This document shows, piece after piece, positions 26,835 to 34,920 of a DNA stretch of 40,953 nt. The stretch is from the NCBI RefSeq assembly GCF_016773205.1, contig NZ_JAETWB010000030.1, positions 1 to 40,953 of the forward strand, written 5' to 3'. The number at the start of each line of letters is the position of its first letter. Positions within the stretch are counted from its first letter, which is position 1. The DNA comes from Belnapia arida. Its GTDB lineage: Bacteria > Pseudomonadota > Alphaproteobacteria > Acetobacterales > Acetobacteraceae. The notes beneath the pieces are model-generated. The model was not told the origin of the DNA. It ran no database searches and saw only the letters and a list, made by a program, of their open reading frames with translations. The position numbers and the translations under genes are program-made.

Positions 26835-27710
26835 TCAGATGGCCTCTAGCATGGACATCGATCGAGCAAGGCTGCGTCGCATGAGATTAAAGGAACGCGC
26901 GAGAGAAGCCACTTCATCCCTGCTTTTAACCTCCAACTCCTCCCCCTCAAGATCCCCCTCGGCCGCCCGCCGTGCCAATGCGTCCATACGCTGAATGGGG
27001 CGGATAATGACAAAGTGCAGCAAGAAGTTCATGACAAGCAATATAGCGATGAAAATAGCAGTGAGCATCGATACAAAAGCATAAAGAATATCATCTGCTC
27101 GCGCGAGGGCCACGCTCAAAGGCACCGACACAATCTGCGCACCAATAACGTCGCCGAAGACCCACCCAAAGCCATTGCTCGGCCCATAAAGGTCTATCAT
27201 CGTTGGTGGTGCTGCTGCTGGGGTAGAATGGCAACTTAGGCACGCACGGTCGGTAAGACGGAACGGTCTTGAGAACGTTAGCATCGCTCCGGCAGGGGTA
27301 TCGCGAGTTCCAACGTGCTCTGACAAATTTTCATTGCGTTTAAACATATTTATGATATCAGCTTCCCATTCCGTAGCACGGTCGGATGGATTTGTAGGAT
27401 TAAGGGCAGCCTCTTTATATGAGTAATCCCGAAAATCACGCTGCATAGTACGAAATACCGTTTGTGCCGCGAAAGATGGCACAGAATGAGGAAGGAAGCG
27501 AATATTCATCTGTTCCGCCAGCAGGGGACGCAGTTCCCCCGACGTGTAAGAGCGAACTGCAGTCGCCTGGCGCATTATGATCGATGCTTCCTGTAGCATC
27601 TGTCCCCTTGCGTTTTTCGTTGCGAGCTCCCGCGCGAAATAAGCGGACAGGCCTAGCCCTGCGAGAAAAACTGATATCATTATGATGTTGAATTTCGCTC
27701 TGAGACCCAT
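26835..27710 (-). CDS. Membrane sensor: DUF3365 (Tll0287-like) haem-binding domain plus HAMP
   Basis: A 291-residue membrane protein. TM1 spans residues 8-25; residues 30-205 form a periplasmic domain of the DUF3365/Tll0287-like type with a c-type haem motif CLSCH at 157-161. TM2 spans about 211-236, and a HAMP domain (IIRPIQRMDALARRAAEGD onward) ends the protein with no output domain. It therefore probably passes a redox or ligand signal to a separate partner, and the kinase encoded directly downstream is the obvious candidate. AGGAG abuts an ATG at 27716 but lies 6 nt from the ATG at 27710, so the latter is chosen. Spacing to the upstream caspase-like gene is 28 nt. Confidence 0.88.
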   Translation of the reverse strand: MGLRAKFNIIMISVFLAGLGLSAYFARELATKNARGQMLQEASIIMRQATAVRSYTSGELRPLLAEQMNIRFLPHSVPSFAAQTVFRTMQRDFRDYSYKEAALNPTNPSDRATEWEADIINMFKRNENLSEHVGTRDTPAGAMLTFSRPFRLTDRACLSCHSTPAAAPPTMIDLYGPSNGFGWVFGDVIGAQIVSVPLSVALARADDILYAFVSMLTAIFIAILLVMNFLLHFVIIRPIQRMDALARRAAEGDLEGEELEVKSRDEVASLARSFNLMRRSLARSMSMLEAI

Positions 27711-27738
27711 GGTCATCTCCTAGATTATACAATGAGAT

Positions 27739-28944
27739 TTAGCGTAAGTTAGTGGTTAAACGCGTGGCTTGCTCTCCGGTGATCACACCAGTCATTTCGG
27801 CGTTTATCTCAAACTGGTAGCGACGAATTGCAGCACGCGTTTCTGCTCCAAATCGCCCGTCGATACGGCCACTGTAATAACCGAAAGCTGCAAGCACCGC
27901 TTGGACTCGACGCCGATCGCCTTCGGTCATACGCAACTCATCGGGAACACGGGCTGTATCGGCCGGATTAAGCCGAGAGGAGCCATGTGCCTCGGCTTGA
28001 ACTCGAGACAGGTTGCCACTCGGAGTTTCTCGTCCAACTTCTGACTGAACTCGTTGCTCATTTTGGCGCAATGCGGGTTCCCGAGCAGAAGGCGTAGCTT
28101 GGGACACCTGCGACGAGCTACGCGGCGCGACTGCAAACGTCATATTTTCTCTGCCGGGCACTATGATTGGACGATTTCCGTCCGCTTGGCTGAAAAGCCG
28201 CTCTTGAACACCGGCCACAAGAATAAGAGTCTCAGGACTCGGTTTTGCCAGTTCAGCTTCAAGAGCAGTGGAGAGCGTAGAGGGCGTGGTGCCCTCACCC
28301 CGCACCGTATTAATGATAAAGCCATAACCAGAAGCTTCAGCTTGCTCCACAAAGCGGTTGAGCTCGATTTGTGGGCCAGTCTGATTTAAGGAAATCGCAT
28401 CAACTACTATAAGGCCTGCTTGAGCTGTACCTCGCGCCAGGCTATCCTGCAACGCTTTGGCGATTACGCCCTGGGTGAGGATATCCGTGTCTGTACTAAT
28501 CGTAGCCGAAGTTGGAAGTAGGAAGGTTCGATTGTTATATGTCGCTGCGTAGCCGCAGAAATAGACGGCAGCTTTCGCGCTGGATGCCGAAGCGAGTTTT
28601 TTCGAAAAACTTGTGATAGCAGCATCGAGCTCACCCCGACCCGGATCGAGGCGCTCAATAATGTCAAAGCCAAGTCTTCGGTAAGCCTCAGTGACTACCC
28701 GCGCCGATGCAGAGCAGGCAGGGATTGAAGGTAGTGAGACGTAGTTTCCCACTCCTACAATCAAAGCCACACGCGCCGTTTCAGTAGCGCTGCTAGTGAA
28801 GGGCGCGAAGGACCCAAGCACAGCAAACGCTATCAGCATAAAGCGCGCTATCGTAGCTGGTCGAAGGCCGTGACTTTGCGGCTTGTGAAGTCTGAATAGC
28901 CGCATCAACTCCGTCGCACTTCGAGAACGGGCTTTCGGCGCCAT
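27739..28944 (-). CDS. Caspase-fold protein lacking catalytic His/Cys, with peptidoglycan-binding domain
   Basis: A 401-residue protein, first gene of the operon. A hydrophobic segment at 33-50 is a signal anchor or signal peptide. Residues 57-260 match the peptidase C14 (metacaspase/caspase) fold: ARVALIVGVGNY at the start, VYFCGYAATYNNRTFLLP where SGHG is usual, and GLIVVDAIS where DAC is usual. The catalytic His position is Y132 and the catalytic Cys position is I184, so protease activity is not expected. Residues 340-398 form a PG_binding_1 domain (RRRVQAVLAAFGYYSGRIDG then FGAETRAAIRRYQ). ATG 28944 has GGAG at good spacing; the in-frame extension to 29004 is not supported. Relatively A+T rich. 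Confidence 0.87.
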   Translation of the reverse strand: MAPKARSRSATELMRLFRLHKPQSHGLRPATIARFMLIAFAVLGSFAPFTSSATETARVALIVGVGNYVSLPSIPACSASARVVTEAYRRLGFDIIERLDPGRGELDAAITSFSKKLASASSAKAAVYFCGYAATYNNRTFLLPTSATISTDTDILTQGVIAKALQDSLARGTAQAGLIVVDAISLNQTGPQIELNRFVEQAEASGYGFIINTVRGEGTTPSTLSTALEAELAKPSPETLILVAGVQERLFSQADGNRPIIVPGRENMTFAVAPRSSSQVSQATPSAREPALRQNEQRVQSEVGRETPSGNLSRVQAEAHGSSRLNPADTARVPDELRMTEGDRRRVQAVLAAFGYYSGRIDGRFGAETRAAIRRYQFEINAEMTGVITGEQATRLTTNLR

Positions 28945-29749
28945 GCTGACTCCAAAAAAAACATTACGATCTTTTAGTAGATTTGATTCCGCAGCAAAAA
29001 TCACCCTTGTGTGAAACTGAGGCGTGTCCTCGTCTCGGCCTGCAACAAGGCAGGATGAAGTCTATGCGCACAGTGCTGAGCTAGCGCTTGCGTGAGCCCT
29101 TCAATGTTTTCGATCTGCTTAATTTAGAACGGATACGCGGCGCGCCGGCGGCCGCCGTTCCGTTGGCGCCTGTAGCCTGCCCTACCGTGAGAACTGGGTC
29201 ATAAAGTTGCGCCTGAGGCGGAAAGCGGCGATCACTGCCACCGTACGGAGCGTCGTCCATCGCCAACCACCCCGGCTGCATGACGGCGATGGGCACTAGC
29301 GAACATCCTTTAGGCGCTGCGATCCCGCATGCGACTACGCCTGACTCGCGGTTGGCCCAAATCGGCAAACTTGCTCTCTATGCGACGGTCTGCGCTGGTG
29401 GGTGGCAGCCTCCGAGCGCGGCGATGTCTCTCGCGGCAACGTCGAGGGCGATCGGCGCGCGACACTGGAATAGCGGTAGCGCCGTAGGCGAAGCTGGCGA
29501 GAGCGTATTGTAGATCGAGTCGAGCAAGGAGGGCGCCAAGGACAGCGAGTCTGATTGGCGCATCCGGTGGCGAGCAAGCATGCCACTCAAGTGCACAGGC
29601 CACAGGGATTGCACACGGCGGACCGACCGCTCACGCGCCAGTCATTTCCTGGCTCGTTGGTAAACTTCTGGTTGAGGCAGCAATCGAGGCTGGTCGCCGC
29701 TGTGAGCGCTGAACAATGATGTTTATGGCTCACCGTTGAGGCGACATCC
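28945..29749. other. Intergenic region upstream of the caspase-like operon
   Basis: The left end must hold the operon promoter; TTGCTG (about 28989-28994 on the minus strand) with A+T-rich DNA after it is a weak candidate. A short CCTGC/GCAGG hairpin lies near 29041-29054. At 29524-29541 there is an 18-base exact match to the DUF3489 copy at 21631-21648, possibly a trace of another module. No convincing gene is visible; a short leftward frame near 29081-29290 is not supported by any start signal. Confidence 0.35.
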
Positions 29750-30373
29750 ATGGCTAATCCGATAGTGTCCGCCACGTTGAAATTAGGAGCACGCAAGGAT
29801 GTCAAATCTTTCGTCGAGAAAGTGATAGGATTGGTTGCTGAGGGTTATTCAAAGAATACTGGTCAAAACATACCACCAAAGCTGGTAGCGTTCCTGACCG
29901 CGTTCATATGGGCGTGGATCGACTTCATCGATGAAGCCTCTGTGCGACGCGGAAAAATCGACGCCAAGGATGCGGGGCTTTTTGCGGTTAAGAAGGCCCT
30001 CAATGCAGTTGGCATGTTAGAGGGTGAATATGCAGAATGCGGCGTTGCATTCGCCTCTGCGATCGTCTCATTGGTCGATAATTGGGGAATTATCGCCAAC
30101 ACCGGGCGCATGGCAGTCGCGGCGGGTCCAACACCGCTTGGCGGTGCTCTTGCTTTAGTGTCTCTCGGCGCCAGTATAGCGGTGGGCTTGGATTTTCTTA
30201 ATGCCTACCAAAAATGCGAACCCCTAATTAGTAAAATGATCAACCAGGACACTCTGCATGAATCAAAAAAGCAGCTGATAGTAATATATCACCACCAAAA
30301 TGTGTGCTCGATAGACGACGGCGAGAATATTTCAACCGAAGCTAACATGTCCTCCGTGAGCACAAGAATGTAG
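29750..30373 (+). CDS. Unrecognised 207-residue protein with hydrophobic segments
   Basis: Begins MANPIVSATLKLGARKDVK with a weak GAGGCG upstream. Two hydrophobic stretches are visible, LVAFLTAFIWAWIDFI at about residues 45-60 and a Gly/Ala-rich one, LGGALALVSLGASIAVGLDFL, at about 130-150. The tail is polar and low in G+C. This pattern fits a membrane-active or secreted small protein, but I recognise no family. It is transcribed rightward between the caspase-like operon and the convergent terminase gene, and is A+T-richer than the phage genes, as the kinase operon is. It may belong to the same cargo block. Confidence 0.55.
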   Translation: MANPIVSATLKLGARKDVKSFVEKVIGLVAEGYSKNTGQNIPPKLVAFLTAFIWAWIDFIDEASVRRGKIDAKDAGLFAVKKALNAVGMLEGEYAECGVAFASAIVSLVDNWGIIANTGRMAVAAGPTPLGGALALVSLGASIAVGLDFLNAYQKCEPLISKMINQDTLHESKKQLIVIYHHQNVCSIDDGENISTEANMSSVSTRM

Positions 30374-30483
30374 TTTAATAGGTCAAAACTTCCGCGAAAT
30401 TGTATCAGCCTCGCAATCGCCATTTTTGGTTCCGCTCGGTACTCCGAGGCTTCGAGTCGGTTTTCGTGAGTGCGTCGCTCCAG

Positions 30484-32211
30484 CTACGCCATCCACAACT
30501 CCGCCCGCTCAAAGATGCTGGTGAACTGCTCCGGCTCGGTCATCGAGCGTCCAATGGCCATGATGAGCGCCACGGCCGCATCAATCTTCTGCTCCGGCCG
30601 CGCCTTGGTCGGGTACAGGTTGCCCCGACGGTCCGGCTTACCGACCACGTTGCCGATGCACCACTCCAGCACCGGGTTGCCGTCATGCTGGAGGCGACCG
30701 GAGCGCATCGCAGCGTCGAGCTCGATGATTGCCGGTGAGAAGTTCGCGGTGGTCGAGCGGAACTCCACCATCTCAATGTCCTGTGCCCGTAAACGCTGTG
30801 CCAGCTGTGTCGATTGCCAGGGATCGTAGCCCACGCTCACAATGCGAAAGCGGCGGCTGAGCTCGAGGATGTCGTCCTCGATGGCCTGGAAGTCGGTCTC
30901 GTTGCCGGGTGTCAGGATGAGGTGTTCAGCCGCCGCCCAGCCGGGATACGCGGCATTGCGCGCCTCCAGCACTGCCTCCTCATTCAGGTAGCAGCGGGCG
31001 AAGGCGGCATAGGTCGTCTTGCCCGTGTCGCGGCAGGTCTGCGGAAAGACCAAAGCCAGCGCCGCCAGGTCGGTGCGGCTGGCGAGGTCGAGGCCGAGGT
31101 GGCACTCCTGCCCCTCGAAGTCCCCCAGCCGCAGCTCCGGGCTGCGGCATGCCTGCCAGGCGCGCATCGAGAACAGCGCCTCGTCAGCGCCGGACCAGAT
31201 GTTCAGGTGGCGGGTGCGCGCGGCCGTCTCCTGGGCCAAGTTGTTCCGCGCCTGCCGCATGATGGCCCTGATGGCGTCCGGCTGCACCGCTTGCCCCCAG
31301 CTCGGGTTGGCCTTGATCCAGGTCGCCTCGTCCCAAGGATCGTCCTCCGCGTCTGCAGCATAGACCAGCGTGAACAGCCGCTCGTCTTCCTGAGCACCCT
31401 CCAGCACCCGGACGCCATAGTCCCAGAGCTGCTTGCCGATGCCCGTGGTGTTGCCGGTCGCGGTGCTGATGGACAGCAGCAGCGGGTGGCGCCGCTTGCC
31501 CATGGCCGTCAGCAGCACGTCGTAGACCTCGGACGTCTTGTGCGAGGCGATCTCGTCGCAGACCGCCACCTGGACGTTGAGGCCGTCCAGCGCTTTGGCA
31601 TCGGACGAGACCGGCGCGAATTTCGAGGCGGTCTTCTCCTGGTACAGCGCATTGGCGCCCACCCCAACGCCGAACGCCTGGCGAAAGGCGCCGGTCTTCC
31701 GGACCATCTGCTGCGCGGCATCGAACAGGATCCGGGCCTGATCCCGCGTCACCGCCGCGGCATAGCCCTCGGCGCCGCCCTCACCCTCAACGAAGGTCAG
31801 GTAGAGCGCGATCGGCGCGGCGAGCGTCGTCTTGCCGTTGCCGCGGGGGACGAACACCACCGCCTGGCGGAACCGGCGCGTGGTCGTGCGGCGCTCGACG
31901 AAGCCAAAGAGGTTGGCAAAGACCAGCTTCTGCCACGGCATGAGCCGCAGCGGCTGGCCGGCCTCTGGGCCCTTGATGTTCGGCATCTGGCCGGCAAACA
32001 GCAGGGCTGCCTCGACCAGATCGGGCCGGAAGTCCCAAGCCCCCTCCCCTGCCTCGGCGGCGGCCTTGTCGCGCAAGAAGCGCGCACAGGCGAGGCCAGC
32101 AAGGCGCCCGGCCGGGATGGTGCCGCCCACCACCGCCTCGGCATAGGCGACCGCCTCAGCGACGCCCTGAGGGGCACCTACAGCCCGGTTAGCCCGCGCT
32201 CTTGCCGCCAT
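30484..32211 (-). CDS. terL: Phage terminase large subunit
   Basis: A 575-residue DNA-packaging motor of the Terminase_1 family. Walker A is VPRGNGKTT (121-129) and Walker B is VAVCDE (215-220). The C-terminal RNase H-like nuclease has LGLDLASRTDLAAL (D375, D381), VGYDPWQST and KIDAAVALIMAIGRS. It cuts concatemeric phage DNA and pumps it into an empty prohead with the small subunit. Its 5' end overlaps the small-subunit gene by 23 bases. It looks intact, but no portal gene follows downstream; instead there is the convergent 207-residue gene and A+T-rich cargo. A diverged fragment of a homologue lies at 24860. Confidence 0.95.
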   Translation of the reverse strand: MAARARANRAVGAPQGVAEAVAYAEAVVGGTIPAGRLAGLACARFLRDKAAAEAGEGAWDFRPDLVEAALLFAGQMPNIKGPEAGQPLRLMPWQKLVFANLFGFVERRTTTRRFRQAVVFVPRGNGKTTLAAPIALYLTFVEGEGGAEGYAAAVTRDQARILFDAAQQMVRKTGAFRQAFGVGVGANALYQEKTASKFAPVSSDAKALDGLNVQVAVCDEIASHKTSEVYDVLLTAMGKRRHPLLLSISTATGNTTGIGKQLWDYGVRVLEGAQEDERLFTLVYAADAEDDPWDEATWIKANPSWGQAVQPDAIRAIMRQARNNLAQETAARTRHLNIWSGADEALFSMRAWQACRSPELRLGDFEGQECHLGLDLASRTDLAALALVFPQTCRDTGKTTYAAFARCYLNEEAVLEARNAAYPGWAAAEHLILTPGNETDFQAIEDDILELSRRFRIVSVGYDPWQSTQLAQRLRAQDIEMVEFRSTTANFSPAIIELDAAMRSGRLQHDGNPVLEWCIGNVVGKPDRRGNLYPTKARPEQKIDAAVALIMAIGRSMTEPEQFTSIFERAELWMA

Positions 32212-32701
32212 GGATCACCTTCAGCTGGCTCCAGGGGGAGTGCTCCTCGGCTGGCTCCTGGGCACCAGCGGCGAGGCGAGGCCGGGCCGCTGGCGAGAAG
32301 CCCAGCTCCGAAGCGGCCTTGATCATCAGCGCCGCCGCCCGGTTCATGATGCCGATATAGGGCGACTGCACCGGCGTGCCGTCCCGCGTTTTGGTCAGCA
32401 GTGGCAGGCTGGTGTTCTGGTCCAGCTGCGCCTGCATCGTGGCCGCGGTGCGGTAGCGCGCCTCGGCCTCGACCCAAACGGTCAGCAAGCCACGGTCGAT
32501 CTGCTTCAGGATGCCGCGCGGTGCGTGCTCCAGGGCATAGCGCCAGCCGGCCTGCTGAGCCTCGGTCATCCAGGCCGGCGGCTCGGGCAGCAGGTCGCCG
32601 GTGGCCTCGGGCTCGCCGGCGCGGTCCTTGCCGTGGCGCGTGGCGTTCAGGGTGCCACGGAGCTTGTGCAGCTCGGTCGGCACAGGTTTGCGGCCGCGCA
32701 T
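32189..32701 (-). CDS. Phage terminase small subunit, P27 family
   Basis: A 170-residue protein beginning MRGRKPVPTELHKLRGTLN, the P27/Terminase_4 signature. The middle holds PAWMTEAQQAGWRYALEHAP and the helical DRGLLTVWVEAEARYRTA, followed by SPYIGIMNRAAALMIKAASELGFSP, also typical. It recognises phage DNA and recruits the large subunit. ATG 32701 lies one base after the stop of the methyltransferase gene, and its own end overlaps the large-subunit gene, so all three genes are probably read from one transcript. A longer frame to 32800 would overlap the methyltransferase gene and lacks similarity. Confidence 0.92.
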   Translation of the reverse strand: MRGRKPVPTELHKLRGTLNATRHGKDRAGEPEATGDLLPEPPAWMTEAQQAGWRYALEHAPRGILKQIDRGLLTVWVEAEARYRTAATMQAQLDQNTSLPLLTKTRDGTPVQSPYIGIMNRAAALMIKAASELGFSPAARPRLAAGAQEPAEEHSPWSQLKVIHGGKSAG

Positions 32702-32702
32702 C

Positions 32703-33947
32703 TCAGGCCGCCTCAGCGATCGGGAACGGGAGGCCGTCACCTTCGCGCACGGCCTGCTGGCCGGTGAACGCCTGCCACCGCAGCACGGAGACATCGACAT
32801 AGGCCGGCGACAGCTCGATGGCGTGGCAGGTGCGGCCTGTCATCTCAGCGGCGATCAAGGTGGTGCCCGAGCCACAGAAGGGCTCGTACACCGCCTGGCC
32901 CGGGCTCGAGTTGTTCTCGATCGGCCGCCGCATGCACTCGACTGGCTTCTGAGTGCCGTGCACCGTCTCGGCGTCCTGGCCGCGGCTGGCGATCTGCCAG
33001 AGGGTGGTCTGCTTCCGGTCGCCGGCCCAGTGGCCGCCAGCGGCCTTGCGGACGGCATACCAGCAGGGCTCATGCTGCCAGTGGTAGTGCCCGCGGCCGA
33101 GCACCAGCCGGTCCTTGGCCCAGACGATCTGGGCGCGGATCTCGAAGCCGCAGGCCGTGAGGCTCTCGGCCACGGCAGCGGCGTGGAGAGCGCCATGCCA
33201 GACATAGGCGACCTCGCCGGGGAACAGTGCCCAGGCCTCGCGCCAATCGGCTCGGTCGTCATTGGCCACGGCTCCGGTGCGACGGGTGGTGCTGAGGCCA
33301 GCGCGATTGCGCCAGGCAGGGTCGTACTCGACGCCATAGGGCGGGTCGGTGACCATGAGGTGCGGCCGGACACTGCCCAGAGCGGCCTCGACGGCCTCCG
33401 GGGTGGTGCTGTCGCCACAGACCAGGCGATGCCGCCCAAGCAGCCAGACGTCGCCGGGGCGGGTCACCGGCTCGGCGGGGACCTCCGGCACGGCGTCAGG
33501 GTCGGTCAGACCGGCGGTGCCCTCGACCAGAAGCGAGGTGAGCTCGCCCTCGCTGAAGCCGATCAGAGACAGGTCGGCTCCCATGCCGCGGAGGTCGGCG
33601 AGCTCGACCCGCAACTGCTCCTCGTTCCAGCCGGCGTTCAGCGCAAGCTTGTTGTCGGCCAGCACATAGGCGCGCTTCTGGGCGTCGCTCCAGCCCCGGG
33701 CGACCATGACCGGCACTTCGGCGTAGCCAAGCTGCCGAGCTGCCAGGACGCGGCCGTGACCCGCGATGATGCCGCCCTCCTCGTCCACCAGCACCGGCAC
33801 CGTCCAGCCCCACTCCTGGATGCTGGCGGCGATCTGCGCTACCTGCGCGTCGCTGTGGGTACGGGCATTGCGGGCGTAGGGGATGAGGCTGCCGATGGAG
33901 CGGCGCTCGACGGCGTCAGCGGCCCAAGTCTGGGCGATATGGCTCAT
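32703..33947 (-). CDS. ParB-like domain fused to DNA methyltransferase
   Basis: A 414-residue fusion common in phages and mobile elements. Residues 14-105 are a ParB/Srx nuclease-like domain (SLIPYARNARTHSDAQVAQI, IIAGHGRVLAA). Residues 165-410 form a DNA methylase with the catalytic DPPYGV (201-206) and the SAM-binding FCGSGTT (357-363), an order typical of the beta class (N6-adenine or N4-cytosine). It may protect the element from host restriction. ATG 33947 agrees with the domain start; a TTG at 33977 is possible but has no ribosome-binding site. No restriction partner is adjacent, though an HNH nuclease gene lies about 110 nt upstream. Confidence 0.92.
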   Translation of the reverse strand: MSHIAQTWAADAVERRSIGSLIPYARNARTHSDAQVAQIAASIQEWGWTVPVLVDEEGGIIAGHGRVLAARQLGYAEVPVMVARGWSDAQKRAYVLADNKLALNAGWNEEQLRVELADLRGMGADLSLIGFSEGELTSLLVEGTAGLTDPDAVPEVPAEPVTRPGDVWLLGRHRLVCGDSTTPEAVEAALGSVRPHLMVTDPPYGVEYDPAWRNRAGLSTTRRTGAVANDDRADWREAWALFPGEVAYVWHGALHAAAVAESLTACGFEIRAQIVWAKDRLVLGRGHYHWQHEPCWYAVRKAAGGHWAGDRKQTTLWQIASRGQDAETVHGTQKPVECMRRPIENNSSPGQAVYEPFCGSGTTLIAAEMTGRTCHAIELSPAYVDVSVLRWQAFTGQQAVREGDGLPFPIAEAA

Positions 33948-34056
33948 AACGGCCCCGGTCAGTAATATCGCAAGCAAAGAAATTCAGCGGGGGCTCGGTC
34001 CGGCGGCCAAAGGCCGTCGACTTTGACACCCCCCTCCCCCATCGCGCCGGGCGCCC

Positions 34057-34380
34057 TCATCGTCGGGCATCGACCCCATCGCGTTGCGACTCACTTCGAT
34101 GGCACGGCACGCAGATCGGCATCAGCCAGCGTCGGTCGAGGCGCAGTGGGTCGTGGATGCCGTGGAACCCGCGCATGTGGTGTACCTCGGTAGCAGCGGT
34201 GACACGACCGGCGGCCTGGCACATGCGGCACAGCGGCTCGTCAGCCAGCACCTGCAGACGCAGACGCCGCCAGTCTTCGCCATACCCACGCGCCGCGCTG
34301 CTGGCGTTGCCCTCGCGTCGAAAGCCGGAGGCCGGTGGCCTCCAAGCTTCAGAGCGGTGCAACGGTGAGCGGAGCGGCAT
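34057..34380 (-). CDS. HNH endonuclease
   Basis: A 107-residue nuclease. The zinc ligands are C51/C54 (CRMC) and C90/C93 (CVPC), with H67-H68 in EVHHMRGF as the metal/catalytic His pair and H94 closing the fold. GYGEDWRRLRLQVLADEPLC is the usual lead-in. Phage HNH proteins of this size are commonly encoded beside terminases and assist packaging-end cleavage. GAGGAC lies 8-9 nt before ATG 34380. It is the first of the leftward late-type cluster with the methyltransferase and terminase genes. Confidence 0.88.
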   Translation of the reverse strand: MPLRSPLHRSEAWRPPASGFRREGNASSAARGYGEDWRRLRLQVLADEPLCRMCQAAGRVTAATEVHHMRGFHGIHDPLRLDRRWLMPICVPCHRSESQRDGVDARR

Positions 34381-34560
34381 GTCGGCGTCCTCTGGACGAA
34401 GCGCCGCAGTTCAAGCAGCGCACAGCAACTATGCCCGCCAGAACTGCGAGGAACAATAACCTTCCCCTTCGCTCTATTACGAAAGCTTACGCTGTTCGTG
34501 CGTCATGTTGCAGTGAGGCTGAGCGGCGACCGACCTACCCGGCGTGGGTCGCGCGCGCCA

Positions 34561-34587
34561 AGGTGGTTTGGGTGGTTTGGTGGGTTT
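34561..34587 (+). repeat. GGTGGTTT repeat block, left arm of inverted repeat
   Basis: Three GGTGGTTT-like units (AGGTGGTTTGGGTGGTTTGG then TGGGTTT) lie head-on to the block at 34676-34703. The two blocks could pair in one strand as a long stem. Confidence 0.7.
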
Positions 34588-34675
34588 AATCTGACACCCT
34601 CTCTACAAACGTCACATCACACCCAATACACAACAACAACTCTCACTGTGACATCTCCACACGGGGTACCGGAAT

Positions 34676-34703
34676 CAAACCACCTAAACCACCAAACCAC
34701 CTA
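34676..34703 (-). repeat. GGTGGTTT repeat block, right arm of inverted repeat
   Basis: On the minus strand this reads TAGGTGGTTTGGTGGTTTAG then GTGGTTTG: three units of the same motif as at 34561, inverted. The 88 bp between the arms is free of any gene. Confidence 0.7.
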
Positions 34704-34920
34704 TGTCCTAGGACTCGCAGACGAGAGGCCCAGAGACTGCGGTCCGTAGTCACCATCGCCGCTCGGGCAGAAGGAGCGGTAACCACACTTGAAGCAAAGG
34801 CAACCACACGTGGGACAGGGGCAACGTCCACTGTTGCCGCGTCGCGCGCGCGTGCGCCGCCGCTCAAGAACGCCTGCGCGGAGAGCGCCGGCGGTGAACG
34901 CTGGAAGCCGCAACGAACCG

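Larger units (their letters stand above)
34381..34920. other. Intergenic region with inverted GGTGGTTT repeats
   Basis: Two GGTGGTTT-rich blocks in inverted orientation (listed separately) enclose about 88 bp of unusually A/C-rich sequence. A leftward frame at about 34720-34860 encodes a Cys-rich stretch (CPCPTCGCLCFKCGY) resembling a zinc ribbon, but only TTG could start it, so I do not call a gene. Nothing else is recognised. Confidence 0.4.

Noticed and set aside
29524-29541. 18-base exact match to the DUF3489 copy at 21631-21648, suggesting a third decayed module
   Set aside because: The surrounding sequence does not align convincingly, so a third module cannot be claimed from this match alone.
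30814-32322. A 502-codon open frame on the plus strand opposite the terminase genes
   Set aside because: It lies antisense to terminase genes with clear motifs, and its translation is low-complexity and unlike any family; it is a by-product of high G+C.
32601-33965. A 454-codon open frame antisense to the methyltransferase
   Set aside because: The opposite strand encodes intact DPPY and FCGSGTT motifs; the antisense frame has none.
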